Source of the DNA: Chondrus crispus
Lineage: Eukaryota; Rhodophyta; Florideophyceae; Gigartinales; Gigartinaceae
Direction: 5' to 3'
Length of the DNA: 64,000 nucleotides
Assembly: GCF_000350225.1 (NCBI RefSeq)
Contig: NW_005179184.1
Span: forward strand, 44,536 to 108,535
Both the position numbers and the translations under genes were made by a program. Of this stretch, positions 37,742-48,436 are shown piece after piece; within the stretch, counting starts at the first letter, position 1, and every line of letters starts with the position of its first letter. The notes beneath the pieces were generated by a model. It saw nothing but the letters and a program-made list of their open reading frames with translations, did not search any database and was not told where the DNA came from.

Positions 37742-39973
37742 CTAGAACGCGCTCTTCTTGGACTTGGGCAACGGCAATGAGCGGAGCCGCTGTAGGCGAG
37801 TTAACTGCTCTCCTTCTTTGGAGAATGTCTTTCGCAATGACTTTGAAGATCGCAGGCTCTCCTCAAACGAAATCTGAGTCGCAGTCTCTCTCCACGTGCA
37901 ACTCTTCGATTCCCGCCACTCTACGCTTTCCGTGCTCACCGGCTCTCCATCGTCCACCTTAGGTTCCAGAATTGAAAGAAGATCAGCTACTTGCTTGTAT
38001 ACGCGGTCGTTTCCTGGATGTGCCAACTGCAACTCCCTCGCCATAGCCGCAAAATCCTTGCCGCCTTCTTTTAACTGTTCGGCCAGCGACTGATTCGCTG
38101 ACAGGTTCACAAAAATGGCAACGCAGTGCTCTGCCACACCAGCCGATGAGGTGCCATGTTCGCGTGCTGCCTCAAGGACGGCAACCACTCCTCCTTTCTC
38201 GATGAGAAGCCGATGATTCAGTTGGACGCCATCGGCCAAATTTCTCAACACTCTACACGCGTCTTCTACCACACCCGTATTGCTTTGGAATGTATCAGGA
38301 GATATCAGATGAAGTGCCGCCTCCACAGCACCGAGTCTTCCGGCGAGCGTTTTGTTCGCTAGCGAGTCGTACGTAGAATTACTGAGTGCCTTGAGAAGCA
38401 CGGCAGCTGTCTCGGCCTTGGACGAGGCTGTATCCATCATGGCGGTGATGATTGCACGTATGCTGCCGCAACGACCTAAGAGGTCGCGATTCTCGCGCTG
38501 AAATGCGAGCTGTCGGAAAGCCGCGCATCCACGCACTGCAATGGCGGTATGTCCCCTATGTTCGTCGAGCACCATGGTGATGGCCTCAATCCCTCCATCA
38601 TGACCAAAAATCTTCTGGTTGCTTTCTTCTTCGACAAGAACCTTGGCGCACGACAAAGCAATCTCCGAAAGCTGGGAAGACCGAATGTTATTGTGCATAC
38701 TAGCAATAACAGCTTGCACACCGCCAGCAGAACGGAGGCGCTCCATTCCGAGCGGGGACGCAGCTGCAATATTGGTCAGGGCGATCATACACTGTTGCTG
38801 CACTACATTGGATTTGGGATATTGCTCCAGAGCAGTGACGAGCACTTCCACAGCACCAGCTGTGACAGACGCATCTTGCTCGCCCTCAATAGCGCCATTC
38901 GTAAAGTTTCGAATTGCAAAGCATCCCCAGGCCTGAACGTGCTCGGCCTTGCTATGAATGGACAAGGCAGCAACAATAACAGCTAAGCCATTACACTTCA
39001 TGAATGCCCTCTTATTCTCGGGGCACTTGTAGGCCAGGTTGGCCAAAGCTAGACAGGCCTGGGTCTGAATGCGAACCCTCAAGGAATGGGCTCTCATTAC
39101 TTCGACAATGGCCTCGACCCCCCCACATTCGCCAATGGTGCGGCGGCACACAGGGTCGACGGTGAGCCTCCTCAGTGTGGTGAGGCCTTGATCGGCGACC
39201 TTGGGGTCTCTGACATGCTGTGTGATGGCATCAACGATGAGGGGAATAACAGCTGTCTTCGGGGAGGTATCTGACGGGCAGGCGTTTTCCTCTGCTGACA
39301 ATCCAAAAAAGGCGGCGTTCTTGGCGATTCGTTCGAGGGCGGTAGCGATGCGTTCCGAGCGTTGGGTCTTGCTCTCGTAGTGCTCGAGCGGGGATGAGTC
39401 CAGAGCGTAGCCAGCGGCATCAGCGCGGGGCTCCTCAACAAAGGCGGCAGGGTCGGGTTGTGGGCTCTCCAGAATCGGTACGGGGTTCTTCTCAGGCTTG
39501 GGGGCATTGCGCCCGAGGAGCTTATTGCGGCGGCGGGTGGCACGGGCGAAACGGTGCGAGGTCTGTGAGGCGCGGGGCGAAGGGGACGGGTGTGGTTGTG
39601 GTTGTGGGGGTGGTTGGGGCATGGAGTCATAGGAAAAGTCGAGGTTGTTGGAGGAGTGGTACATGAATTGGTGGTCGACGGAGGGGAGGTCGGGGACTGG
39701 AATGCGAGGCGAGGCATCGCGGGTGTCGGCGGTGGAGGGGGTGAGCAGGGAGGTGGAGGGGTCCAGGGAGTCGGAGGTGGGGGTGGAGAAGAGGGTGGTG
39801 GGGAGAGAGACAGGAGGGGCGAGGGTGGTATCGGCAGGTGGGGGGGCAGGGGTTTGGGGGGTGCGTTTGTGGGGACGGAGGCGTGACAGACGGCGGGTGA
39901 GGGTCTCCCGGAAGCGGTGGTTGGTGCGGAGACGAGAGGAAGAGGCAGGGTGGAGGTTAGAAGGGGAGGGCAT
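37742..39973 (-). CDS. armadillo-repeat protein with disordered Pro/Ser-rich N-terminus
   Basis: This 743-residue protein is chosen from the ATG at 39973 (MPSPSNLHPASSSRL). The frame stays open to 40285, but that part is an extreme low-complexity Pro/Ser/His leader. Residues about 1-210 are disordered and basic, with a poly-Pro/Gln stretch. From about residue 215 a ladder of armadillo repeats of roughly 42 residues follows: VADQGLTTLRRLTVDPVCRR, GGVEAIVEVMRAH, QTQACLALANLAYKCPENKR, NVVQQQCMIALTNIAAAS, GGVVAVLEAAREHG and others, about nine in all. The basic tail ends LPLPKSKKSAF. Single-chain armadillo proteins without other domains occur in algae and protists, and the partner is unknown. The fold is certain, the function is not. 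Confidence 0.85.
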   Translation of the reverse strand: MPSPSNLHPASSSRLRTNHRFRETLTRRLSRLRPHKRTPQTPAPPPADTTLAPPVSLPTTLFSTPTSDSLDPSTSLLTPSTADTRDASPRIPVPDLPSVDHQFMYHSSNNLDFSYDSMPQPPPQPQPHPSPSPRASQTSHRFARATRRRNKLLGRNAPKPEKNPVPILESPQPDPAAFVEEPRADAAGYALDSSPLEHYESKTQRSERIATALERIAKNAAFFGLSAEENACPSDTSPKTAVIPLIVDAITQHVRDPKVADQGLTTLRRLTVDPVCRRTIGECGGVEAIVEVMRAHSLRVRIQTQACLALANLAYKCPENKRAFMKCNGLAVIVAALSIHSKAEHVQAWGCFAIRNFTNGAIEGEQDASVTAGAVEVLVTALEQYPKSNVVQQQCMIALTNIAAASPLGMERLRSAGGVQAVIASMHNNIRSSQLSEIALSCAKVLVEEESNQKIFGHDGGIEAITMVLDEHRGHTAIAVRGCAAFRQLAFQRENRDLLGRCGSIRAIITAMMDTASSKAETAAVLLKALSNSTYDSLANKTLAGRLGAVEAALHLISPDTFQSNTGVVEDACRVLRNLADGVQLNHRLLIEKGGVVAVLEAAREHGTSSAGVAEHCVAIFVNLSANQSLAEQLKEGGKDFAAMARELQLAHPGNDRVYKQVADLLSILEPKVDDGEPVSTESVEWRESKSCTWRETATQISFEESLRSSKSLRKTFSKEGEQLTRLQRLRSLPLPKSKKSAF

Positions 39974-40997
39974 GGTGGGGATTTCGGCGGAGGAATGTAG
40001 CGTAGAGATGGAGGGTAGGATGAAGTCGGGGGGTGGGTAGAGACAGAGAGTAGCAGTTTTGTGAGGGGGATGTGACGGTGTCTGACGGTGTCTGTTGTGG
40101 TGCGGGACGGAGGGAGGGACGGAGGGAGGGACGGGTGGGGGATGGACGAATGGGGGATGAATAGGGTACGGAACGGTGGGGGGTTGCATACCTGGGGAGT
40201 GGATGTATGAGGGGGCAGTGTATGGGGGGGTTGAAGGGGGGGTGCATGGGGGCAAAGTTGATCCGAGGCAATGTGACGTAAGCATTCAAACGCTCGATAA
40301 TTTAACGGAGAAACTCGGTTGGCACATCCTGTGGCAAGTTTTTGAATGCTACGCCGCCTCGCTTGAGGCGACGGCCAAACGGGGCAGGCGCGGGGGTGGC
40401 ACAGCCACCGGTGCCAGCACCTCGCCCAATGGCATCCTAACTCTCATCGCGTGCATTACAGCTAGCCTTTTAATTTCGATTTCCTCTCCCGCCAAACAAG
40501 ACGATAGCTTGGCCAACGCCAGCTTGCACCCGCCACGGACACACAAGAGAAGACCCCGCGCTGAAACACGTGTCCGAGACTTCACTGCCTGCTTTCGGCA
40601 TCGCGAGATGGCCCACCTCCTACACCTCCACGCCCCGCCAGGGGACCACTTCCCCCTCACTTTTTGCTTTGCTCTTACCCTCGATTCGTGCCCCCATTTT
40701 CACACCCTTTTGCCTTCCATCACACCCCACTTCAACCGATTATATTAGCCGAAAACCCCCGATGGGCCCCTCACGAATCGCCTATCGCGTGGAACCCACG
40801 GTTCCAGGGTGAAACCCTCCCTCTCTTTTGCGACATCCCGCTTTTTCCATACTACCCCACCCACCCGCCGCCTTTTGAGCACACTTGCACTTGAGCAGAT
40901 CCAAACGCCTTCCGCCCCGCATCAACCTCACCTCAACAAGTCCACCGATCCCTCCATCGCAACCTTTCCGGAAACCCCGACTCGCTGCCTTGGCACT
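39974..40997. promoter_or_regulatory. divergent promoter region with strong G/C strand asymmetry
   Basis: About 1 kb lies between the leftward armadillo gene and the rightward UCH gene. The plus strand is G-rich up to about 40260 (for example GGGACGGAGGGAGGGACGGA at 40108-40127) and then turns C/T-rich from about 40540. Each gene therefore has a C/T-rich leader on its own sense strand. No gene is supported. Confidence 0.45.
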
Positions 40998-41681
40998 ATG
41001 TCTGCGCAGCAATGGATCCCGCTCGAGTCGAATCCGGAAGTCCTCACCGGCTTCGGCCACGCCCTGGGCGTCTCTCCCGACCTAGTGTTTTCCGACGTCT
41101 GGAGCCTCGAGCTGCTTGACATGGTCCCCGCCCCTTGTCACGCCGTCCTCCTTCTCTTCCCTCTCACGCCCAAGCTCCGCAACGCGGAGGTAGCCGATTC
41201 TACCTCCCTCACCGACTCCCCAGACGCCCCCTACTTTGTCCGCCAGACGATCGGTAATGCCTGCGGCACCATTGCTCTCATTCATGCCGCGCTCAACGCG
41301 GGTCGTCTGGCTCCCGCCCCGTCGCCTGATTCCTTTCTATCTCGATTCGGTGAAGCGACAAAAGATATGACTCCGGACGATCGTGCAAAGGCCCTCATGG
41401 AGGATGCTAGTCTAGATGCCGTGCATGGCCAGTTTGCGGCACAGGGTCAGACAGCTGCTCCTTCGCCTACTGAAAAGGTCGATTTGCATTTTGTCGCTTT
41501 TGTACACAAGGCGGGCAAACTCTGGTTGCTCGATGGCCGTAGAGATAAACCCTTTGAATGCGGCCCGTGCGAGGAGGGAAACGTTTTGCGCAGCTCTGCC
41601 AAAATCGTCATGGATCGCTTCATGAAGGCAGATCCTACAGAGCAAAGGTTCACTATCCTTGCCCTCACTGCGAAGCCATGA
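40998..41681 (+). CDS. UCHL3: ubiquitin carboxyl-terminal hydrolase (UCHL3 type)
   Basis: This 227-residue cysteine protease removes small adducts from the C-terminus of ubiquitin and NEDD8. It spans the whole peptidase C12 domain from QWIPLESNPEVLTGFGHALG to FTILALTAKP. The catalytic triad is C89 (TIGNACGTIALIHA), H164 (VDLHFVAFVH) and D179 (WLLDGRRDKP), one to six positions off the human UCHL3 numbering. The crossover loop is ALMEDASLDAVHGQFAAQGQ. There is no C-terminal extension, which excludes UCHL5/BAP1. The ATG at 40998 (CACTATGTC) fits the family start; the frame is open upstream to 40809 in a C/T-rich leader. All three catalytic residues are present, so it should be active. Confidence 0.95.
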   Translation: MSAQQWIPLESNPEVLTGFGHALGVSPDLVFSDVWSLELLDMVPAPCHAVLLLFPLTPKLRNAEVADSTSLTDSPDAPYFVRQTIGNACGTIALIHAALNAGRLAPAPSPDSFLSRFGEATKDMTPDDRAKALMEDASLDAVHGQFAAQGQTAAPSPTEKVDLHFVAFVHKAGKLWLLDGRRDKPFECGPCEEGNVLRSSAKIVMDRFMKADPTEQRFTILALTAKP

Positions 41682-42963
41682 GCACTTCGGGAAGGGTGGA
41701 AAGAGGTCGGTTTTGGCTTTCCCTGGTTTCATTTTTATAGAGGCATTTCGGGGTGTCGAAGTCTGTCTCTCTTACACTACAAAATACTGTAAATATTGTC
41801 GCCTCGCTGGCGGGCTTTTCTTCGTTGTTTCCTGGTATTTTATGGTCTTCGGTTATGCACTTGGTTTCTCGGTTGCGGAACTCGCGGGCAGAGCGGCGAT
41901 TGGCCTTACAGTGGAAAGCCGTGGGTGAGCAACAGGAAGTACCGTGCTCCACCAGCACTCTGCCCATGTTGTGGTGTCCTTAGAGGCAAGAGGTTTAATT
42001 ATTTAGAAAATTGAACCCCGATAACAATGCAACGTGCTGGTGGAAAATAAAGCCGTCTGACTGCACGAAAGCCAAGGAACCTGTGGCCCGGGCAGTTGCA
42101 CTGTGCTACTCTAAGAGACCGCGAAAGCAGCTGCTTAAGCTGTTCGTCTGTGGCCGCCCTCCGACCAGAGCCAGTTTTTTAATTAGAAGTGAGCCGCAAA
42201 AATCTCTCTGCAACGCCTACATTCCTCGAAATATCAGCCTCGGGACTGCAGTTTGGTAAGTTGAGCCGCAACTTGAAAAAAAGCACTGGGACAAGGGAAT
42301 GGCCGGGACTTGTCTGAGCTTGGGAAAGAGCCATGCTCAGACGGGCTCGTCTTACCTTCCCAACGTCGTGGTCGGCTGTACAATTCGACAAGTGATTCCT
42401 CTTCCGGTTGCTCACGGTTGAACTGCAAGCCTTGAGGCCTGTTCCATGTGCTGTACTATCAATTGGCATCTCGTTTCAAAAGAAAAGACTGCCGTACCCC
42501 CGGAAATCCTCAATCGCCTCAACTGTTGTTTCTTCATGGACAACCGGTGCTCTGGATATTGCAAGAGCAACGGGAGGTACAGTAAATACATTTACGTAGC
42601 AATCGGCTGTAATTTTATTGAAAAAAAAGCTCCGGATGACATTCCAACCTCTCTGTTACCGGTCGGTATCGCCTTCCATTGGCATTGTTGGATGTTGGGG
42701 CGAGCCACCCGACATCAACGGATCACATCCGTTGATCCCCGGCTAGGAGATCGTCCCAATCCGCGATCCAACCGCCAACCCAACGTCCTCACATCCCTCC
42801 TCCCTCACCGATGCTCCTCTTCGCCTCCGGAATCCCGCTCGTCCCGCACCACCGCCACCCGCACTCCCGCTTTCGCCGCCCCCACCTCCGACCACCATGT
42901 AGCACTCCACGCCACCGTAACCCAATCTCCGCCCTCACCCCTCCCACCCGCACCCCGCCACCC
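41682..42963. other. intergenic 1.28 kb, no gene seen
   Basis: Several short frames cross it without a domain. The last 180 bp (42780-42963) is a C-rich leader of the carbamoyltransferase gene. Nothing else is recognised. Confidence 0.4.
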
Positions 42964-45466
42964 ATGATAATCGGCCTCAACGAGTACTCCCACGACACTT
43001 CCATGGCCATCATCCACGCTGACACGGGTTCTCTCCTCTTCGCCATGTCGAAGGAGCGTCTCACTCGTCGCAAGCACGACGGCGGTGATGTGTCTCTGCT
43101 TATGCGTCGCGGCCTTTCCGCCCTTGCCGACCAATTCGCTTTCACCGATGTCGCTGCCTTTGCAGAAGGCATACAACTCGTCGTCGCTAACAACCACCAC
43201 TTTCGTGTGGCACCCTTCGAGAGGAGGCTCCCACTCCAGATCGCACTAAACTATGCCCCCGCTTCCACGCACACCGCCTGGAACCTTATCGGCACTCCAG
43301 CTGGAAGGCTCCTCGCTCCCCTGAATCTTGCCTCCAAAGCTACCAAAATTGAGATCAGTCACCACCTGGCGCATGCATATTCCGCTGTGTATTCCGCACC
43401 GGTTGCTCGAGGTATCGTCATCGTCATGGATGGTATGGGCGACAACCGCGACGACTGGGTGCGCGCCGCGTTTCACGGGGAGAAGAGTTATTACTCTGAA
43501 GAAAGAGTGTGCGACGACGCGCCTGGCTTCCTACAGTTTCCATCCCATGTGCATGAGGCGAGGGGAGTGGGGTACAGGGAGGCAGAGACTGCCTATCGCT
43601 TCACAAAGGACGGGCGTAATGTCAAGTTGGAAAGGTTGTTTAAGAGATGGACCCCTGAGAATGAACCCCCCGAGCTGCCAAATCATTCTTTTGAGGAAAT
43701 GGATTCTGTAGGAGCTGTTTACAGCAGAGTTGCCGCCATTATCTTTCGGGATTGGAATGCGTGTGGGAAGGTACGTATCGAATGCTTGTCAATAAACGAA
43801 ATCGTTGTCATCATCAACGACAATAGTCATCACTTTTCTGATCGTGGAGTCCAGTACAGTCATTGTTTTGAGCTGCTGACTAACAGTTTTCAATTCGTTC
43901 TGTTTGTTCGCCGGGTGTTGTTCCAAGGTGATGGGCTTAGCTCCGTACGCTGAAGAACGGCTAAAGGGAACTCGTTTGCTGGGTGACCGGATTTTTCTCA
44001 GAGGTGACTTATTTGATGGTACGCTTTCTGTAGAAGAAGGTAAGCTCAAGGGCCTTGACCATGTCGGCAGAAGCTGGGTTGATGCTGAAAACTCTCCTGA
44101 ACTGCGCCTGTACTTCGAAAACCTCGCGTATCACATCCAAAAGGATCTCGAAGACGTCGTAATTAAGTTCGTTCTCGATCTACAAAGGATGAGTAAGGAA
44201 GAAAATGTGATCTTTACAGGCGGTGTGGCTCAGAACAGCACTTTGAATGGCATCCTAGATTCCAAAAAGGAAATCAACCATTTCTCGGTATCTCCATATC
44301 CAGGTGATGAAGGCATCGCCGTTGGATGTTCTGCGTTCGGTTTCTATGCTAATGTTGCTGATGGCAGCAAATACAATCTCTCACAGGCGCTCTCGGAGAG
44401 CCCCCTGGTGGCGTCTCAAGGAATCCAATACAAATCGCAAAGCATCGAAAGGGCTCTCAACCATTTCGAGAAATGGATCAAATGGAGGCGTGCAGATTCT
44501 GCAAAAGAGACCGCACAGGCTCTGGCGAAGTCCAAGGTTGTGGCATGGTTTGATGGGAAGAGTGAATTCGGTCCGAGGGCTTTAGGGAGTCGCTCGATAC
44601 TTGCCGATCCACGGAAGGATTCCGTGCGAGACCACGTTAACCGAGTGGTCAAGAAAAGGGAAGCTTTTCGGCCTTTTGCCCCCGCAGTGTTGGCAGAACA
44701 CGCAAACGAATGGTTTGAAGACTGCCTGGGAGATTGCTCGCCCTTCATGTCAATGACAAAGACATGTAGAAGACCAATGGATGCCATGGCCGTGGCGCAT
44801 ATCGATGGTACCTCCCGTCTCCAGACAGTGACACGGGATAGGAGTGCTTCGTACTACCAAATGATTGCAAAGTTCTGGGAATTAACTGGTGTTCCAATGG
44901 TCCTCAACACGTCGTTCAACATAGCCAGAGAACCAATAGTTGAATCGCCGCGTGACGCCTTGCGAGCGTTTTTAGATACAAAAGGAATCGCCATGCTCGT
45001 TTTTCCTGGTTGCGTGGTTGAGAAAGACATACCTGCCATGTCGGCAGCAGATACTGTCCAGTCAGCCTGTTCTACTTTTCGTTCAAGTCAAGTTCAAGAT
45101 AGTCAAGGTGCATGTCTGCAAACGCAAGTTGTGTATATTCCACTTGATCTTGAAGAACTTGATGACGAGGGTAGCCGTTTTGAGGACGATGGAATGCCAG
45201 AAATCACAGTACATATTACTGATGGATTAGAATTAGAACTATTGGAGTACATACAGAGACATGGAACGCTTTCAGTTCAGGAGATTTTTGAAGAGATGGT
45301 TTTTGTGGACGAAGAAGGGCACAGATACGACTACGTTGCCGAAACTGATACCAGACAAGACATGAAAATAGAGAACGACAATAGCGGCGATGATGAACCT
45401 ACTCAAGACGACATTCTCGCTCGATTGACAAATCTCTTCGAGAAGCGCTTAATATGTAAAACTTGA
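42964..45466 (+). CDS. NodU/CmcH-type carbamoyltransferase, two exons
   Basis: The coding sequence is join(42964..43770, 43928..45466), 781 residues. The start MIIGLNEYSHDTSMAIIHAD is the classical family opening. Further signatures are ISHHLAHAYSAVYSAP with its metal-binding His, VIVMDGMGDNRDDW, FTGGVAQNSTLNG, GDEGIAVGCSAFGFYA, and the C-terminal lobe GKSEFGPRALGSRSILADPR and VPMVLNTSFNIAREPIVESP. Intron 43771-43927 (GTACGT ... GACTAAC ... CCAAG) joins ACGK to VMGLAPYAEE, restoring a conserved block. These enzymes carbamoylate hydroxyls of sugars or antibiotics in bacteria using carbamoyl phosphate; they are uncommon in eukaryotes. A tail of about 130 residues after the conserved domain (from VVYIPLDLEELDDEG, with ELELLEYIQRHGTLSVQEIF) is extra and acidic. 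There is no targeting signal. The gene converges on the lipase gene with 27 bp between stops. Confidence 0.88.
43771..43927 (+). other. intron of carbamoyltransferase gene
   Basis: This 157-nt intron has donor GTACGT, branch GACTAAC (about 43877) and acceptor TTCCAAG in phase 0. It interrupts a gene of bacterial character. Confidence 0.9.
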
Positions 45467-45493
45467 GAAGTTTTTCACTGCGATATCATAAAG

Positions 45494-47989
45494 CTATTCG
45501 ACGGTTGCAATGTCTTCTGGGGCCGTGTTCTCGAGAATTCGCAAAGTCAGTCTTTGCCAGTTTGCAAGACTCTGATGGTCCCGAATTTCAATATCCAGAG
45601 CGTCAATAGCATCTGCCCATTCACGATACCGTGCTGCACCTCTAGATTTGCGTTCGAGGCGAGAGATTGGTTGCAATTGGCTGGAGGTTGGCTTCTGTCG
45701 CGTCATTTTGAAGCGTCGACTATCATTTTCTGACACAGGGAACGGCCAAAAACTATGAGAATAATCGCTATCTTGGCTCTCGCAAAACGACTTCAACGAA
45801 AGCAGGTACCAAGATTTCTTGTGATGCACTATGGAGGCTGGGGGTGAATGCCAGAAGATTACTTCTAGCGCACTAGGATCAATAAATAGCTCTCCCCTTG
45901 TGCTAAGGACTACTTTCCTCCCAACATGCTCATATCCAATTTTTGGTAGTCTTGAAACTATGTCCCCGCCTGCTACTACTCTCCAGTTCATAGGGATGAC
46001 TGAGTCGTACACCTCCTGGAAAAGTTTGTTACCAACTCGTGGGGATCCGAACGTGGTTACTAGAATTTTGTTTCCGGGTACATCCAAAGTGAGAGAGACA
46101 TCTAAACTTGCTAGAGTAGCTAAAGCCCCTCCAAGACTATGACCCGTGAAGTATACTGGTCGGTCTTTTTCGTTCAATAAAGCTTCTGTCACGTTCATAA
46201 GTTTCTCTTTGACAGAAATGTATGCTTCAACGAATCCAGCATGCACTTTAGCTCTCTTGAAAGAACTGCTGTGGATGATATCCGATACCCTGGAGTCATC
46301 TTCGCCCGCATCAGGGGATTTTCGTCTTGTCGGGCCAATCACTTGAGGTAAAGATCGATACAGTACCTTTACATCAGTAACGATATTTTGCTTGCTGGTA
46401 GTCCCCTTGAAAGCGATGACAATCTGGTCAGGAGAAGCTGCTACAAATGCTTTTGTGTCGGTTTCCTTGTCGAACAAGGACTCTTTTAGTTTTAAACGAA
46501 GCGAACCGAGGCCGGCGTTGAGGCTACCTTCTTTTCGTGTTCCGTGGTAATAAACAAACCATGCAAGGTTAAATAGATCTATATTGGTTTGCATCACGAA
46601 ACAATTCGCTTGAATCTTGCGCCCATCTCCTTGAAAAGACCTAGGTTCAGTGTTTCGATAGACGATGGGTTCTGAAGTATTCTCGATATGGTCTCGAGAG
46701 TTATGGAAGAAAAGCTTTCGCCACACGAAAGAAGATGGAAGATTTGTATAAACTTCTGTCGTGACATATGCTAGGATAAGGAGTTGCAATCCCAGTGGCG
46801 CGTACTGAATATCAAAATATGAACCTCTACCACCCGAACCTTCTGACAATATAATGAACTGAAGAATTTGCACTCCCTTAGGAAGTCCAAATAAAACAAG
46901 GGCATATGTGCTAACATACATGATGTAAAAAATGCCCTGTTGATGAAGAAAAAATCGAAATCCAAGAATTTTTGTCCTGTGTTTGATATACTTTGCACCT
47001 CCAAGAACCCGATACGTTTTTCTGATGTCGATCAGTATGAGCCCCAAAACAATAATCTCAAAGAACGTCAAGAGCGAGACTGTCACGATAGCAAGTCTTG
47101 GCCACACTTGTATGCTTGCGTAAAGGTTAAAAAACGCTACAATAGTTGCCATCGGTAACTCTGCGACTACAATGCGATACTTGAAGAAAACGCCAAGCTT
47201 GAATAAGTTGTAAAGCAGAATAATGATAATTTTAGGGGTGTAAAACTTCCAGTCCTTGAAGGAAATACGTCGCGTTAGATATCGGTAACTATGTGACGTC
47301 ATCCAGATGTAGAGTAGAGAAATTGTCGAGAATGAAAGCATCCTGACACACGTAAACACATCCAAATAGCTAAAGCCGGCTTGCGAATCAGGAATATCCA
47401 CTCCAAGGAAATCTCGCAATAGTCTCACGATGGGTTCGTAAGGATTCAAATATGCCATCGTACCGAATACGAGCATCAATACCCATATTTGCTCATTGAG
47501 TAGGTTCCTAATTCCTTCTTTAAGAAGCACTGCACAGAAAAAGATCAACAGAAGGACAACATACGTGAAGACAACAAAGTTCATTATTGAATCAAACATG
47601 ATAAAAGACAGTGGAAGCTCGTAGACCAGAATACTTATTAGGGCGCCAGGTTGAGCGCCAGGCACATCTGGTAAGGACTGTGAGAACACCGTGCGCGAAA
47701 GAATAATGAATGTTCCAGAACACACCAGAGCAACGGCGGCAGTCAAGTTAAAGACAAATGCCAATGTATTGATTTGGCGAGCACTGACGACTTCAATCTT
47801 CTTAAATGTGACATGCTGCCGAGACCAAGGCGACGAAATCTCTGTGTGTCCTACAGAGAAAGGTTCAAAGACATCCAGTGACAGTCTTTCGCTTCCGGGC
47901 CCGGACTCTTCCAACTGATCAAGGCCACGATCAACTCGCCGGCCTTCTTCGTCACTGAGTAGTGACATTTTACCGCCGCCTCCGGACAT
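45494..47989 (-). CDS. TMEM181-like multi-span membrane domain fused to class 3 lipase
   Basis: This 831-residue protein starts with about 70 acidic cytosolic residues, followed by eight or nine membrane helices in residues about 75-430 (for example FVVFTYVVLLLIFFCAVLL, FYTPKIIIILLYNLFKLGVF, LAIVTVSLLTFFEIIVLGLI). The segment LDVFTCVRMLSFSTISLLYI with the FYTPK block resembles TMEM181/GOST-type proteins. The C-terminal half is a lipase_3 domain: oxyanion-side IVIAFKGTTSKQNIV, the nucleophile elbow VYFTGHSLGGALATLASLD, TTFGSPRVGNKLF and VAGGDIVSRLPKIGYEHVGR, with a late His in IFWHSPPASIVHHK. Animal diacylglycerol lipases have four helices before a similar lipase, so this architecture differs. 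The first ATG is 47989; another at 47968 is possible. A role in membrane lipid signalling is inference. Confidence 0.82.
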   Translation of the reverse strand: MSGGGGKMSLLSDEEGRRVDRGLDQLEESGPGSERLSLDVFEPFSVGHTEISSPWSRQHVTFKKIEVVSARQINTLAFVFNLTAAVALVCSGTFIILSRTVFSQSLPDVPGAQPGALISILVYELPLSFIMFDSIMNFVVFTYVVLLLIFFCAVLLKEGIRNLLNEQIWVLMLVFGTMAYLNPYEPIVRLLRDFLGVDIPDSQAGFSYLDVFTCVRMLSFSTISLLYIWMTSHSYRYLTRRISFKDWKFYTPKIIIILLYNLFKLGVFFKYRIVVAELPMATIVAFFNLYASIQVWPRLAIVTVSLLTFFEIIVLGLILIDIRKTYRVLGGAKYIKHRTKILGFRFFLHQQGIFYIMYVSTYALVLFGLPKGVQILQFIILSEGSGGRGSYFDIQYAPLGLQLLILAYVTTEVYTNLPSSFVWRKLFFHNSRDHIENTSEPIVYRNTEPRSFQGDGRKIQANCFVMQTNIDLFNLAWFVYYHGTRKEGSLNAGLGSLRLKLKESLFDKETDTKAFVAASPDQIVIAFKGTTSKQNIVTDVKVLYRSLPQVIGPTRRKSPDAGEDDSRVSDIIHSSSFKRAKVHAGFVEAYISVKEKLMNVTEALLNEKDRPVYFTGHSLGGALATLASLDVSLTLDVPGNKILVTTFGSPRVGNKLFQEVYDSVIPMNWRVVAGGDIVSRLPKIGYEHVGRKVVLSTRGELFIDPSALEVIFWHSPPASIVHHKKSWYLLSLKSFCESQDSDYSHSFWPFPVSENDSRRFKMTRQKPTSSQLQPISRLERKSRGAARYREWADAIDALDIEIRDHQSLANWQRLTLRILENTAPEDIATVE

Positions 47990-48436
47990 GCTCGGCAATC
48001 AAGTCGATGGAAATGGGATATAACTCGGAGCTTGAGACTTTTGGACGAGCTTGCACCAAGGCCATGCGGTTTAAAGTGCTCACCTCCTCGTACCCATGTT
48101 CCAAGCATTTCATTGTCCAAATTACATAAACATACGGTTCTGGGCATTTTGAGGTCCTTATATGCCATTACGAGCAACGGAGAATGTGCCCCGGATCGAA
48201 AGGTCGCTTAGATAAAAATGCTGCTGATACTGGCTTAATTCACAGGAATGCACTTCTTCTCAAACGTCATATTGTTTCATACCTGCCGACTTCTTGCTGC
48301 GCAACACGAGGAAGCTGTTAAAGGTTGTAGGTCGTGAGTCCGTGAGTACTAAATCGATGCCTTTGCAACTTTTGATACGAAACCGGCACGTGCACATAGA
48401 TGTAGATGTAGTGTCGAAACTACTTGCACGAGTAGG
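47990..48436. other. intergenic 447 bp, no gene seen
   Basis: This tandem-gene spacer is the promoter side of the lipase gene and the 3' side of the acetoacetyl-CoA synthetase gene. No exon or repeat is recognised. Confidence 0.35.
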
